Source of the DNA: Planctomycetota bacterium
GTDB lineage: Bacteria > Planctomycetota > JAPUJT01
Assembly (NCBI GenBank): GCA_027296055.1
Contig: JAPUJT010000057.1
Span: 16,627-80,626 of the forward strand
DNA length: 64,000 bases
Reading direction: 5' to 3'
Of the stretch, positions 8,544 to 16,661 are shown in pieces. Positions within the stretch are counted from its first letter, which is position 1. Every line of letters begins with the position of its first letter. Both the position numbers and the translations under genes were made by a program. Below the pieces are notes generated by a model. The model was not told the origin of the DNA. It did no database searches and worked only from the letters and a program-made list of their open reading frames with translations.

Positions 8544-9240
8544 GGAGCCGGCCCCGCTCTCCTTCGGGCGCGGGGTACGGGCGATTCTCGCGCGGGATCT
8601 GCTACAGGAGTGGCAGAGTCGCGAAGTGATCCCCACGATGGTGGTCTTCGCCCTCCTCGTCCTCTTCATCTTCAGCCTCGGGGCGAACCCGGTCCGAGGG
8701 GGGGACATCACGGGCCGTTACGGTCCCGCAGCGCTGTGGATCACCGTTTTCTTTTCGGCCAGCATAGGAGTCCACCGTGCCTTCGCGAAGGAAAGAGAAA
8801 GCGACGCGTTCTCGGGCCTCCTCGTCGCGCCGATCGACCGGACCTGCATCTACATCGGCAAGCTGATCAGCGGCTGGATCTTCGCCTCCGTGATGGCGGC
8901 AGTCGTGTTCGTGGGGTTCTTCGTCTTCTACAATCCACCCGTGGCGGTCCTCTGGTACCTCGTCCCGCTCCTCGTCTTCGCCCTTTTCGATTATCTGGCG
9001 GTGGGGGTGATCCTCTCTGCCATGACTTCCAGTCTCAGGGGAGGGGAGGTGCTCCTCCGCCTGCTCCTCCTGCCGCTGATGATCCCTGTCTTTGTCGTGG
9101 CGATCCACGCCACCACTCCTGTGCTCGCCGATGGGGCCCTGCCAGCGGATCCGATCTTCCCGCTGGGGGCTCTGGTCGGAATCGGGGCGATCTATCTGGC
9201 GGCGGGGACCTTTCTCTTTGTACACGTCGTGGAAGAGTGA
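8485..9240 (+). CDS. ccmB: Heme exporter membrane protein CcmB
   Basis: A 251-residue protein with about six transmembrane helices and the typical CcmB opening after a hydrophilic leader: ILARDLLQEWQSREVIPTMVVF, a cytoplasmic helix followed by the first membrane helix. It pairs with CcmA. ATG 8485 lies 59 bases inside ccmA with GGAAGAG directly before it. No better in-frame start precedes the conserved region, so the long overlap is probably real. It ends two bases before ccmC. Confidence 0.9.
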   Translation: MSTLASPERSAPGRSRSGSEEPAPLSFGRGVRAILARDLLQEWQSREVIPTMVVFALLVLFIFSLGANPVRGGDITGRYGPAALWITVFFSASIGVHRAFAKERESDAFSGLLVAPIDRTCIYIGKLISGWIFASVMAAVVFVGFFVFYNPPVAVLWYLVPLLVFALFDYLAVGVILSAMTSSLRGGEVLLRLLLLPLMIPVFVVAIHATTPVLADGALPADPIFPLGALVGIGAIYLAAGTFLFVHVVEE

Positions 9241-9241
9241 C

Positions 9242-9916
9242 ATGAAGGGGCTTCTAGACATCCGACTGCACCTCGTGGTCGCCGCCCTGCTCTGCGGCTT
9301 GACCCTCGGGATGGTCTCCTGGTTCGCTCCGCTGGAGGTGCCCGGGCTCGGAAGCTCCTACCTGATCGTCTACTTCCACCTCCCCTCCGCCCTCAACTCT
9401 CTCGGCTTCTTCCTCCTCGGAGGCGTCCTGTCCGCCTTCTATCTCTTTCGGAAGGATGATCGATACGACGTCTGGGCCTCATCGGCGATCGTGACGGGGC
9501 TCTTCGCCTGCACGATCACGCTGGTGACGGGGAGCACATGGGCCCGCACCGCCTGGGGCCACTGGTGGCTCTGGAGCGATCCCCGCCTTCTCTCGATGGC
9601 GGTGACCTGGTACTTCTTCATGGGGTACGTCATGCTGCGACTTGCCGTCCCCGAGCCAGAGAAGCGGGCTCGATTCGCCGCGGTCTTCGGGATCATCTGC
9701 TCCCTGAACGTCCCGATCGTCTATTTCGCGATCAAGATATTCGGGGCGGTCAACCACCCTGTCGATGTGGCGTTTGGCACGCGCGTCAGGATCACTTTTT
9801 ATGTCGCCCTCGTGGGCTTCGCTCTGGTCTATTTCCTTCTCTATCGGTCATGGGTCAGGAGCGAGAATGCGAGGCGTACCGTCGAGAGACTGAAGAGGAC
9901 CATCTATGAGGCGTAA
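9242..9916 (+). CDS. ccmC: Heme exporter protein CcmC
   Basis: A 224-residue, six-helix protein of the heme handling family. The WWD motif lies at about 105-115 (WGHWWLWSDPRL). The two His expected to ligate heme are His46 (YFHLPSA) and His172 (VNHPVD). It transfers heme to CcmE. ATG 9242 follows the ccmB stop by one base. Upstream in-frame codons overlap ccmB and were rejected. Its last 11 bases overlap ccmD. Confidence 0.92.
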   Translation: MKGLLDIRLHLVVAALLCGLTLGMVSWFAPLEVPGLGSSYLIVYFHLPSALNSLGFFLLGGVLSAFYLFRKDDRYDVWASSAIVTGLFACTITLVTGSTWARTAWGHWWLWSDPRLLSMAVTWYFFMGYVMLRLAVPEPEKRARFAAVFGIICSLNVPIVYFAIKIFGAVNHPVDVAFGTRVRITFYVALVGFALVYFLLYRSWVRSENARRTVERLKRTIYEA

Positions 9917-10139
9917 ACTCTCGGGAATCCTCGCCTTCCTGCTTTGCCTGTCACCCGGGACGGCGCGCGCCCAGGGGACGGAGGGATCTCCGATCGGGGA
10001 CTACCGACCTTACGTCTTCGGCGCGTACGGCGCCGCGTTCGTGATCCTGTTCGCCTTCGTCTTCCTGATCCTTTCGAGGCAACGCAAGATCGATCGGGAG
10101 ATAGATTCCCTGAAGGATCGGATCGAGAAGAAACCCTAG
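9906..10139 (+). CDS. ccmD: CcmD-like small membrane protein
   Basis: A 77-residue protein with a signal-like N-terminus, a single membrane helix (YVFGAYGAAFVILFAFVFLI) and a basic/acidic cytoplasmic tail (RKIDREIDSLKDRIEKK). The YVFGAYG start of the helix and the tail match the general CcmD pattern. CcmD helps release holo-CcmE from CcmABC. The apparent signal sequence is longer than in most CcmD proteins. It overlaps the ccmC end by 11 bases, and its stop codon overlaps the folD stop on the other strand. Confidence 0.75.
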   Translation: MRRKLSGILAFLLCLSPGTARAQGTEGSPIGDYRPYVFGAYGAAFVILFAFVFLILSRQRKIDREIDSLKDRIEKKP

Positions 10140-11050
10140 AAGGCGGGGTCGAACGGAGGGTGGTCGATCCCGGCGGCGAGGGCCGCCGCGCGGACGATGT
10201 TCCGTAGAAGGACGGCCACGGTGACGGGACCGACCCCGCCGGGGACCGGGGAGATCTGTCCTGCCACTTCCAGCGCCTCATCGAAGACGACGTCCCCCAC
10301 GCTCTTTCGCCGCGCAGGACCTTCCGCCTTGCCCTCCTCCCGGACCTCGACGAGATTGATCCCGACGTCGATCACGAGGGCGCCCGGCCGGATCATCGAT
10401 CCGCGAATCAGGCCCGGCCGTCCCGCGGCGACGGCCAGGATCTCGGCCCGCCGCGTCTGAGCGGCAACATCTTCGGTGGCGACGTGACAGATCGTCACGG
10501 TGGCGAGGGAATTCAGGAGGAGGATGGAGATCGGCTTGCCCACGAGCGGGCTGTGCCCGACCATCACCGCCTCCTTGCCCCGCAGGTCCACGCCCGCGTA
10601 CCGGATCATCTCGAAGACGGCCATGGCGGTGCAGGGGACGATGATCGGTCTCTCCTGGACAAGGAGACCGAGATTGGTGGGGTTCATTCCCTCCACGTCC
10701 TTCTCGGGACGTATCAAGGCCTGCAGGCGGGCCGCCCGGATCCCCGCGGGCAGGGGAAGCTGGATGATGACGCCGGTGACCGATGGCTCGTCGTTCAAGC
10801 GCTCGACGTAGGCGACCAGGACGTCCTCGGTCGTAGCGCCGTCGAAGGTCCGAAGAGTGTACTGAATCCCCGAGGCGATGCAGCTCTTCCTCTGGTTGGA
10901 GACGTAGACGGAGGACGCGGGGTCGTCCCCGACCTGGATCGAGACGAGGTGTGGCTGAATTCCCTTCGCCTTGATCGCTTCGATCGCAGCTGGAATCGAT
11001 CGGCGCATCTCCTTCGCGATCGCCTTTCCATCCAGGATCTTTGCCGGCAC
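10136..11050 (-). CDS. folD: Methylene-tetrahydrofolate dehydrogenase/cyclohydrolase FolD
   Basis: A 304-residue bifunctional enzyme interconverting methylene-, methenyl- and formyl-tetrahydrofolate. Landmarks are YVSNQRKSC with the catalytic Lys, VIIQLPLP, NPTNLGLL, and the dinucleotide-binding stretch MVGHSPLVGKPISILLL. Two family motifs are altered: PCTA instead of PCTP, and GHS instead of the common GRS in the cofactor loop. Start is GTG 11050 behind GGAGAGGAG. It is slightly longer than E. coli FolD (288). It diverges from mutL and converges with the ccm operon, overlapping ccmD by four bases. Confidence 0.93.
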   Translation of the reverse strand: MPAKILDGKAIAKEMRRSIPAAIEAIKAKGIQPHLVSIQVGDDPASSVYVSNQRKSCIASGIQYTLRTFDGATTEDVLVAYVERLNDEPSVTGVIIQLPLPAGIRAARLQALIRPEKDVEGMNPTNLGLLVQERPIIVPCTAMAVFEMIRYAGVDLRGKEAVMVGHSPLVGKPISILLLNSLATVTICHVATEDVAAQTRRAEILAVAAGRPGLIRGSMIRPGALVIDVGINLVEVREEGKAEGPARRKSVGDVVFDEALEVAGQISPVPGGVGPVTVAVLLRNIVRAAALAAGIDHPPFDPAF

Positions 11051-11083
11051 GGGCTTCTCTCCTCTCCGCGGGGGGTGGGCGGG

Positions 11084-11113
11084 AGCATATCACGTCATCT
11101 TGGAACGGATCAA
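11084..11113 (-). promoter_or_regulatory. Promoter of folD
   Basis: On the minus strand, TTGATC (11113-11108), an 18-base spacer and TATGCT (11089-11084), ending about 34 bases before the folD start. Confidence 0.45.
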
Positions 11114-11130
11114 GCGAGGGATTCTTCCGG

Positions 11131-11159
11131 TTGATCGGCAGCTCGCGACAGCCTAGAAT
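11131..11159 (+). promoter_or_regulatory. Promoter of mutL
   Basis: TTGATC (11131-11136), a 17-base spacer and TAGAAT (11154-11159), placing the transcript start some 20 bases before the mutL ATG. It is back to back with the folD promoter. Confidence 0.5.
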
Positions 11160-11186
11160 CCTGCAACGCATCCCGCAGGAGATTCC

Positions 11187-12890
11187 ATGGCCTCCATCAC
11201 CATCTTGTCCGAAGACCTCGTCGCGAAGATAGCGGCCGGCGAGGTGGTGGAGCGGCCGGCTTCCGTCTGCAAGGAGCTGATCGAGAACTCCATCGATGCC
11301 GGGGCCCGCCATGTCCGGATCGACGTGGAGGAGGGGGGCCGCCGCGTCATCCGGGTGACCGACGATGGGCAGGGAATCGGCCGGGAGGACCTGGTCCTGG
11401 CCTGTCTCCCGCATGCGACGAGCAAGATAGCGTCGATCGAAGATCTCGACGACGTGGCCACGCTCGGATTCCGCGGGGAAGCGCTCTCCAGCATCGGGGC
11501 CGTCTCGGCGATGCGAATCCTCTCCCGGCCGCGGGGAGCAGAAGAGGGCTCGGAGATCATGGTCCGGGGAGGGCGCCTGGATTCACCCCGTCCGGCCGCC
11601 GTGCCGGTGGGGACCGTGGTGGAGGTGATGGATCTCTTTTACAACGTCCCCGCGCGGGCCAAGTTCCTCCGGAGAGCGTCGACCGAGTTCCGGGCCATTG
11701 CAGATATGGTGACCGCGATCGCCGTGGCGCGGCCGGGTGTGGGTATCGATCTCCGTCACAACGACCGGCGTGTTCTCAACCTGCAGCCGGTGAAGGATGC
11801 GGAGAGTCGGATCGCAGGCCTCCTCGGTCCGGCGATCCGGCACGGCCTCCGGAGAGTGGAGGGGTCCATCGAGGGACTCCGGCTCCTCGGGTTCGTCTCG
11901 TCTCCGAAGGAGAGCCGGGCCGACAGGCGTTCCCAATACCTCACCGTCCGGGGCCGGCCGATCCGGGACAAGACGGTCCTGCACGCCGTTTCCGAGGCCT
12001 ATCACACTTACTTGATGAAGGGGAGGCACGCGATCGCCTTCATCTATCTCGAGCCGAGGGCCGGGGAAGTGGACTACAATGTTCACCCGACCAAGGCGGA
12101 GGCTCGGTTCCGCGACCCCACGGCCATGCATGCCCTGATCGTCGAGAGCATCCGGGCGGTCCTCGAGGGGGATCCGGAGAGGCGGGACCTGCATGTGCCG
12201 GAGATGAAGGTTCGATCCGAGGTCTCCGAGACGGCTCCCCTCTGGGGAGGAGCGAAGAAGGGCGACCAGACGTCTAGCCGCCCGCCTGCCGAAGAAGGGG
12301 ATGATGGGTCCGGGCTCGACCGACCGCTCAAGTTCCTCCAGGTCCATGACTTCTTCGTCGTGCAGGAGGTCGAGGACGGAATTCGCATCATCGATCAGCA
12401 TGCACTCCACGAGCGGATCCTCCTCAACCGCCTTCGAAAGGAGATCGGAGAGGGGGAGGTTCTATCCCAGGGATCTCTCGTTCCGACGACGATCGCCCTG
12501 AGCGCAGGGGAGATGGCGATCGCCATCGATCGCCGCAAGGATCTGCGAAAGGTCGGCTACCAGCTGGAAGAGTTTGGCGACCGTGAGATGATCTTACGGT
12601 TCTTTCCCGCTCTCCTCGACGGGGCGGATCACTCCGAGGTCCTTCGAGGGGTGATTTCGCTTCTCGAGACCAAGAAACCGAAGGCGGTGAAGGCAAATGT
12701 GCTGGACGGAATCCTCCGGCAGATGGCGTGCCGGGGAGCCGTCAAGGCGGGAACTCGACTGCGCCAGGATGAGATTGCCGCGATGCTCGCAGAGGAGAGC
12801 CGGACCACCGGCTCCTTCGCTTGCGCCCACGGCCGTCCCACGAATCTGAATTTCTCACTCACCGATCTCATGCGCCAGTTCGGCCGCTGA
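11187..12890 (+). CDS. mutL: DNA mismatch repair protein MutL
   Basis: A 567-residue protein with an intact GHKL ATPase: ENSIDAGA (33-40), DDGQGI, ATSKI and GFRGEALSSI. The C-terminal domain is of the endonuclease class: DQHALHE starts at 403, ACRGAVKAG at 514 and CAHGRP at 546. The canonical DQHA(x)2E(x)4E ends here in Asn414 instead of Glu, and the ACHxA-type motif has Arg516 in the His position, so one or two metal ligands differ. The linker is short for MutL. No mutS is present in the window. GCAGGAG precedes ATG 11187. Confidence 0.94.
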   Translation: MASITILSEDLVAKIAAGEVVERPASVCKELIENSIDAGARHVRIDVEEGGRRVIRVTDDGQGIGREDLVLACLPHATSKIASIEDLDDVATLGFRGEALSSIGAVSAMRILSRPRGAEEGSEIMVRGGRLDSPRPAAVPVGTVVEVMDLFYNVPARAKFLRRASTEFRAIADMVTAIAVARPGVGIDLRHNDRRVLNLQPVKDAESRIAGLLGPAIRHGLRRVEGSIEGLRLLGFVSSPKESRADRRSQYLTVRGRPIRDKTVLHAVSEAYHTYLMKGRHAIAFIYLEPRAGEVDYNVHPTKAEARFRDPTAMHALIVESIRAVLEGDPERRDLHVPEMKVRSEVSETAPLWGGAKKGDQTSSRPPAEEGDDGSGLDRPLKFLQVHDFFVVQEVEDGIRIIDQHALHERILLNRLRKEIGEGEVLSQGSLVPTTIALSAGEMAIAIDRRKDLRKVGYQLEEFGDREMILRFFPALLDGADHSEVLRGVISLLETKKPKAVKANVLDGILRQMACRGAVKAGTRLRQDEIAAMLAEESRTTGSFACAHGRPTNLNFSLTDLMRQFGR

Positions 12891-12891
12891 A

Positions 12892-14607
12892 TCAGGCGAA
12901 TGTCCGCGAATCCTGGACCAGATCGAATCGGTCATAGAGCCAGCCGCCTAGCATCACGATGGGGATGATCTCGCACGCCAGGATCACGACGCCGAGACCG
13001 AGGCCGATGGGAATCGCATAGTCAAACGGCTTCATCAGCATTGCCGCCGCGACGGAGATTCCAACGGGCGCCAGAAGGAGACCGACGATCGGCAGTAACC
13101 TCAAGGCAAAGATGAGCAAGTTGTGTCCGATGGCGGTGGGACCGGTCTCGAAGGCTGCCGTGAAGGGAAGCCAGAGGACCACGGTCAACCGGACGGCGGA
13201 GGCGACGGCCACGAGGAGCATCATCGCCGCGAAAGAAGTGACGAGGATTCCCGCGCCAACAATCGGATTCTGCTGGAGCCAATCGCTCGAGAACCCTGCC
13301 GCCGCGGACCAGAGGAGAAAAAAGACGAACATCGCCTTGGACACTTCCGCCAGCATGCTTCCCAGGAAGACCGTAGGCCCCCCGATGGGGAGCGGTTTGA
13401 GTAGCGCCATCGACTCGATCAACCCGAAACCCTCGGGGCTGGGTCCGAAGAGGATGAAGGAATAGAGGGTCCACACGATCATGCCACCGACGCCCCGGAT
13501 GACCATGATCCAGACATCACTTTCCTGAGTCAGCGCGGCGATCCGAATTCCTATGCCCAGCCCGACACACAGGGTCGCTCCCAGGATCGCGTTCCGCCCG
13601 GAGTAGCTGCGACCGGCGGCGAGCAGCCCTTTCCAGGCGAAAGCCCATATTGGCGAACCGGTGGGAGCCAGGCGGAACGGCTGGGACCGGACCGGCCCGC
13701 GTTTTTGCCATGTCGGAAATAGCCGTCCCTTCTTGAACGAAGCGAGCCGGGCCGCCCGAACTTCGGCGGAACGAAGGCTGGCCTCCTCGAAGGCGTGATC
13801 CTGCACGAATATCCATCCGACGTGAGCCGCAAGGACGCCGAGACCCTGCAAGAGATCGGGGAGGGATTGCGAGCTGTCCGCACCGATCCGGATGAGGCGG
13901 GTAAAGAGCCGGAACGGCATGAGGACGAAGGCGATCGCCGGGCTCTGTGCGAATCTGAGGATCTCCTCCGAAAACGACTCGATGCTCAGCAATCGATCCG
14001 GCTGGAGCCCGGACCTGGCCACGGCCGTGGCGACGGCGACGAACAGGGCCAGGCCTGGCAGCCAGGCAAGGGCGACGCGAAGGGCTCCGGCGCTCCGAGG
14101 CGTGCCGTGCGCGAACGAGATGATCACCACGTGCAAGTAAGCCACATTGACCAGGATGAGCCAGCCCAGAAAGGACAGAGGAGAGGCGGAGCGACTGATG
14201 AAGAGCATCATCAGCGCGCTCGTGAACATCGCGCGTGGCTGCGCTGCCAGGAGCCTGTAGGCGACCAGCGCCTTTCTTCGGACAGGTAGAGGAAAGAGAA
14301 GCTCCACCTCCGCTTTCTCGAAACCCAGCGGGTGGACCTTCCCCCAGCCGAGGAAGATCCAGGCGCAGATCGCCGCAGCCAGCATGGACATGGGGACGAT
14401 GATGTCCGACACCGCCCCCTCCTTCAGGAAGGGGGGCTCCCGTCCTGCATCCTGCGAGAAGAGCATCATGGACAGGACGAGGACGGCATAGGCGGCGAAT
14501 ACGATCATCCCGATGAGGACCTTTGGCCGCCGGAGCATGGAGAATCCGAGTCGAACCCGGTTTCGCAGCCGGCGAGCAAACAGATAGAGGAGGGGATGTG
14601 GGGTCAA
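12892..14607 (-). CDS. ABC exporter membrane subunit (putative ABC-exporter family)
   Basis: A 571-residue integral membrane protein with roughly 12 hydrophobic segments and conserved cytoplasmic loops (VELLFPLPVRRKALVAYRLL near 105-125). This is the architecture of the putative ABC exporter family with duplicated ABC-2-like halves. Its start overlaps the stop of the ABC ATPase gene by four bases, so the two form one transporter. Together they follow a ceramide-reductase-like gene on the same strand, which raises lipid export as a possible role. Substrate is unknown. Confidence 0.75.
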   Translation of the reverse strand: MTPHPLLYLFARRLRNRVRLGFSMLRRPKVLIGMIVFAAYAVLVLSMMLFSQDAGREPPFLKEGAVSDIIVPMSMLAAAICAWIFLGWGKVHPLGFEKAEVELLFPLPVRRKALVAYRLLAAQPRAMFTSALMMLFISRSASPLSFLGWLILVNVAYLHVVIISFAHGTPRSAGALRVALAWLPGLALFVAVATAVARSGLQPDRLLSIESFSEEILRFAQSPAIAFVLMPFRLFTRLIRIGADSSQSLPDLLQGLGVLAAHVGWIFVQDHAFEEASLRSAEVRAARLASFKKGRLFPTWQKRGPVRSQPFRLAPTGSPIWAFAWKGLLAAGRSYSGRNAILGATLCVGLGIGIRIAALTQESDVWIMVIRGVGGMIVWTLYSFILFGPSPEGFGLIESMALLKPLPIGGPTVFLGSMLAEVSKAMFVFFLLWSAAAGFSSDWLQQNPIVGAGILVTSFAAMMLLVAVASAVRLTVVLWLPFTAAFETGPTAIGHNLLIFALRLLPIVGLLLAPVGISVAAAMLMKPFDYAIPIGLGLGVVILACEIIPIVMLGGWLYDRFDLVQDSRTFA

Positions 14608-15338
14608 GGGGACTCCGCACCAGGGCCGTCTCCGGTGATCTGGAAGAAGACCTCCTCGAGGGTGGCATCGGCCTTTTGCTTCTCCTTGAGCTCGGAGATA
14701 GGCCCCCGCGCAAGCTGCCGACCTTCGGAGATGATCAGGATCGAATCGCAGAGCACCTCGACCAGCTCGAGGAGGTGAGAGCTGATGATCACGGCCGCGC
14801 CGTCCTCGGCCCGCCTCCGGATGGTGTCTTTTACGCTGCGGATGCCGCGGGGGTCGAGACCCGAGAGGGGTTCGTCCAGCAGGATCGCTTCCGGATCGTG
14901 GAGGAAGGCCCAGGCAATGGCGACCTTCTGCCGCATCCCTCGGGAGAGGGTGTCCGGCAAGTGATCGCGTCGATCCGTGAGTCCCAGCTCATCGAGGAGC
15001 TGGCGTGCGCGCTCGTCTCGATCCGGCAAGGACCTGACGCGGCCGACAAACTCGAGGTGCTCACCCACCGTCAGGTGGGAGATCAGCTCCGGCGTGTCCG
15101 GGACGAAGCCGACGTGGCGCTTGGCGTCGATCGGCTTCTCCTCCAGGTCGGAACCCGCGATCCAGACCCGGCCGGCGCTGGGGGGCAGTATCCCCGCGAT
15201 GATGCGAAGGGTGGTCGTCTTGCCCGCGCCGTTAGGGCCCACGAAGCCCATCACCTCGCCGGGGTCAACCTGGAAGGTGAAGTCATCCACCGCTAGCCGT
15301 GTGTCGTAGGCCTTTCGGAGGTTCTCCACCCGAATCAT
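14604..15338 (-). CDS. ABC transporter ATP-binding protein
   Basis: A 244-residue ATPase of the ABC-2 (drug/lipid exporter) type: Walker A GPNGAGKTTT near 37-46, signature LSRGMRQK, Walker B AILLDEPLSGLDP and switch His in SSHLLE. Start is ATG 15338, where the ABC fold begins (MIRVENLRKAYD); the frame is open far upstream but antisense to the epimerase region. It partners the membrane protein encoded immediately downstream and lies 50 bases after the epimerase gene, probably in one transcript. Confidence 0.88.
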   Translation of the reverse strand: MIRVENLRKAYDTRLAVDDFTFQVDPGEVMGFVGPNGAGKTTTLRIIAGILPPSAGRVWIAGSDLEEKPIDAKRHVGFVPDTPELISHLTVGEHLEFVGRVRSLPDRDERARQLLDELGLTDRRDHLPDTLSRGMRQKVAIAWAFLHDPEAILLDEPLSGLDPRGIRSVKDTIRRRAEDGAAVIISSHLLELVEVLCDSILIISEGRQLARGPISELKEKQKADATLEEVFFQITGDGPGAESP

Positions 15339-15388
15339 CGGACCGTCATTCAATCGTTCATCCCCCGAGCCCAGCGCGCAAAATTCCG

Positions 15389-16387
15389 TCAGAGCCAACC
15401 TTCGCGCCGGTACCATTCTACCGTTCCGACGATGCCGAGGCGGTAGGGAATCTGGGCGCGAAACCCCCACTCCCTTTCGGCCAGGGATGGGTCGCAGACC
15501 CAGTGACGGTGTCGCCACTCGACGGTCCTCTCCTTGTTGATGATGGTCTCCTTGCCGGTGATCCGTGAGGCCCATTCTCCGGCTGTCGCCGCCGCGCCAA
15601 TGATCCACTCGGGAAGGACCAGACGGCGGCCTCGAACGCCCAGGGCGTCGGCCACACCGGAGAGCATGTCCTCCCAGGAGAGGATCTCCGGGTGGGCGAC
15701 ATAATAGGTGCCTCCTGCCGGAGCCTTTCGTGCCGCCTCGATGATCGCATCCACCAGGTCCTCGATATGGACGAGGCTCATCGTCCTTTTCCCCCGGCCG
15801 AGATGTGGAAGAACGCCGCGGCGAACGGCCCGGCAGATCCCGAGGAAATCGGCTTCGCGGGGACCGTAGACCATCGGCGGTCTCAGTACCACGATCGGCA
15901 GATCCTCCCGCATCCCATCCACGACATCCTCCGCCATCTTCTTGCTTTCGCCGTAGAGACCCATGGGCCGGACGGGATCGGCCTCGTTCCACGGTATCCC
16001 CTCGGGACTGGGTCCAGCGGCGGCGAGACTGCTCAGGTGGATCACTCTGGGCGGTATGGGCATCTCGGTCAACGCGGAGAGGAGGTGGCGTGTGCCATTC
16101 ACGTTTCCCTCGATGTAGGCGGCCCTGTTCGAAGCGCGCAGCACGCCCGCCAGATGGAAGACCAGCTCGACGCCGTCCACGGCCTCGGTCAGATCGTCCG
16201 CCTGGGCCAGGTCGGCCACGACGAGCCGGTGCGGAATTCCCTCGACCCATCGAAGGGAGCTGGTTCGGCGGACCAGGACGACCAGGTCGGCCCCCGCCGC
16301 CGAGAGGGCTCCGATCAGGTGGGAGCCGATGAAGCCAGTCGCTCCTGTCAGCAGCACACGCTTTCCCCGGACGTCTACGGCCCTCAT
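15389..16387 (-). CDS. Extended SDR / NAD-dependent epimerase family protein, candidate ceramide reductase (CerR-like)
   Basis: A 332-residue Rossmann enzyme with the nucleotide-binding TGATGFIGSH near residues 14-23, Ser120 and the YGESK catalytic Tyr145/Lys149 pair. By sequence alone it is only an extended short-chain dehydrogenase. Context sharpens this: it diverges from serine palmitoyltransferase and a bCerS-like acyltransferase. In Caulobacter a protein of this superfamily (CerR) reduces oxidised ceramide to ceramide. I infer the same role here. A sugar epimerase or lipid sterol-type dehydrogenase remains possible. Confidence 0.78.
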   Translation of the reverse strand: MRAVDVRGKRVLLTGATGFIGSHLIGALSAAGADLVVLVRRTSSLRWVEGIPHRLVVADLAQADDLTEAVDGVELVFHLAGVLRASNRAAYIEGNVNGTRHLLSALTEMPIPPRVIHLSSLAAAGPSPEGIPWNEADPVRPMGLYGESKKMAEDVVDGMREDLPIVVLRPPMVYGPREADFLGICRAVRRGVLPHLGRGKRTMSLVHIEDLVDAIIEAARKAPAGGTYYVAHPEILSWEDMLSGVADALGVRGRRLVLPEWIIGAAATAGEWASRITGKETIINKERTVEWRHRHWVCDPSLAEREWGFRAQIPYRLGIVGTVEWYRREGWL

Positions 16388-16455
16388 CCTCTCCTCTCAT
16401 TTCCCGCCTCCTCGAAGGCTGGTAGGCGGAAGCCTCGGATCGGCGCAGGGCCCCT

Positions 16456-16484
16456 ATACTATGGCGGGGATCCGTGGATGGCAA
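16456..16484 (-). promoter_or_regulatory. Promoter of the epimerase-ABC exporter operon
   Basis: Minus strand: TTGCCA (16484-16479), a 17-base spacer and TAGTAT (16461-16456). Confidence 0.5.
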
Positions 16485-16492
16485 AAAATGAA

Positions 16493-16521
16493 TTGACAAG
16501 GTTTCGCGACGGCAATAAGGT
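16493..16521 (+). promoter_or_regulatory. Promoter of the serine palmitoyltransferase operon
   Basis: TTGACA (16493-16498), a 17-base spacer and a weak TAAGGT (16516-16521). Its -35 box lies 8 bases from the -35 box of the opposing promoter, so both could be controlled from one site. Confidence 0.45.
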
Positions 16522-16661
16522 AAGGCTTTCTACGAGTGCCTCGGGGTAACGGTATTCCAGGCAAAGGTTTGTGAAGAGGAATGCCCCGGGCGAAGTCAGG
16601 ATCGGGCGGTTGCTGGGCCGTGCGGTTCGGCCCATCTCCAGCGCAAGGCGTTCTCGAGCCC

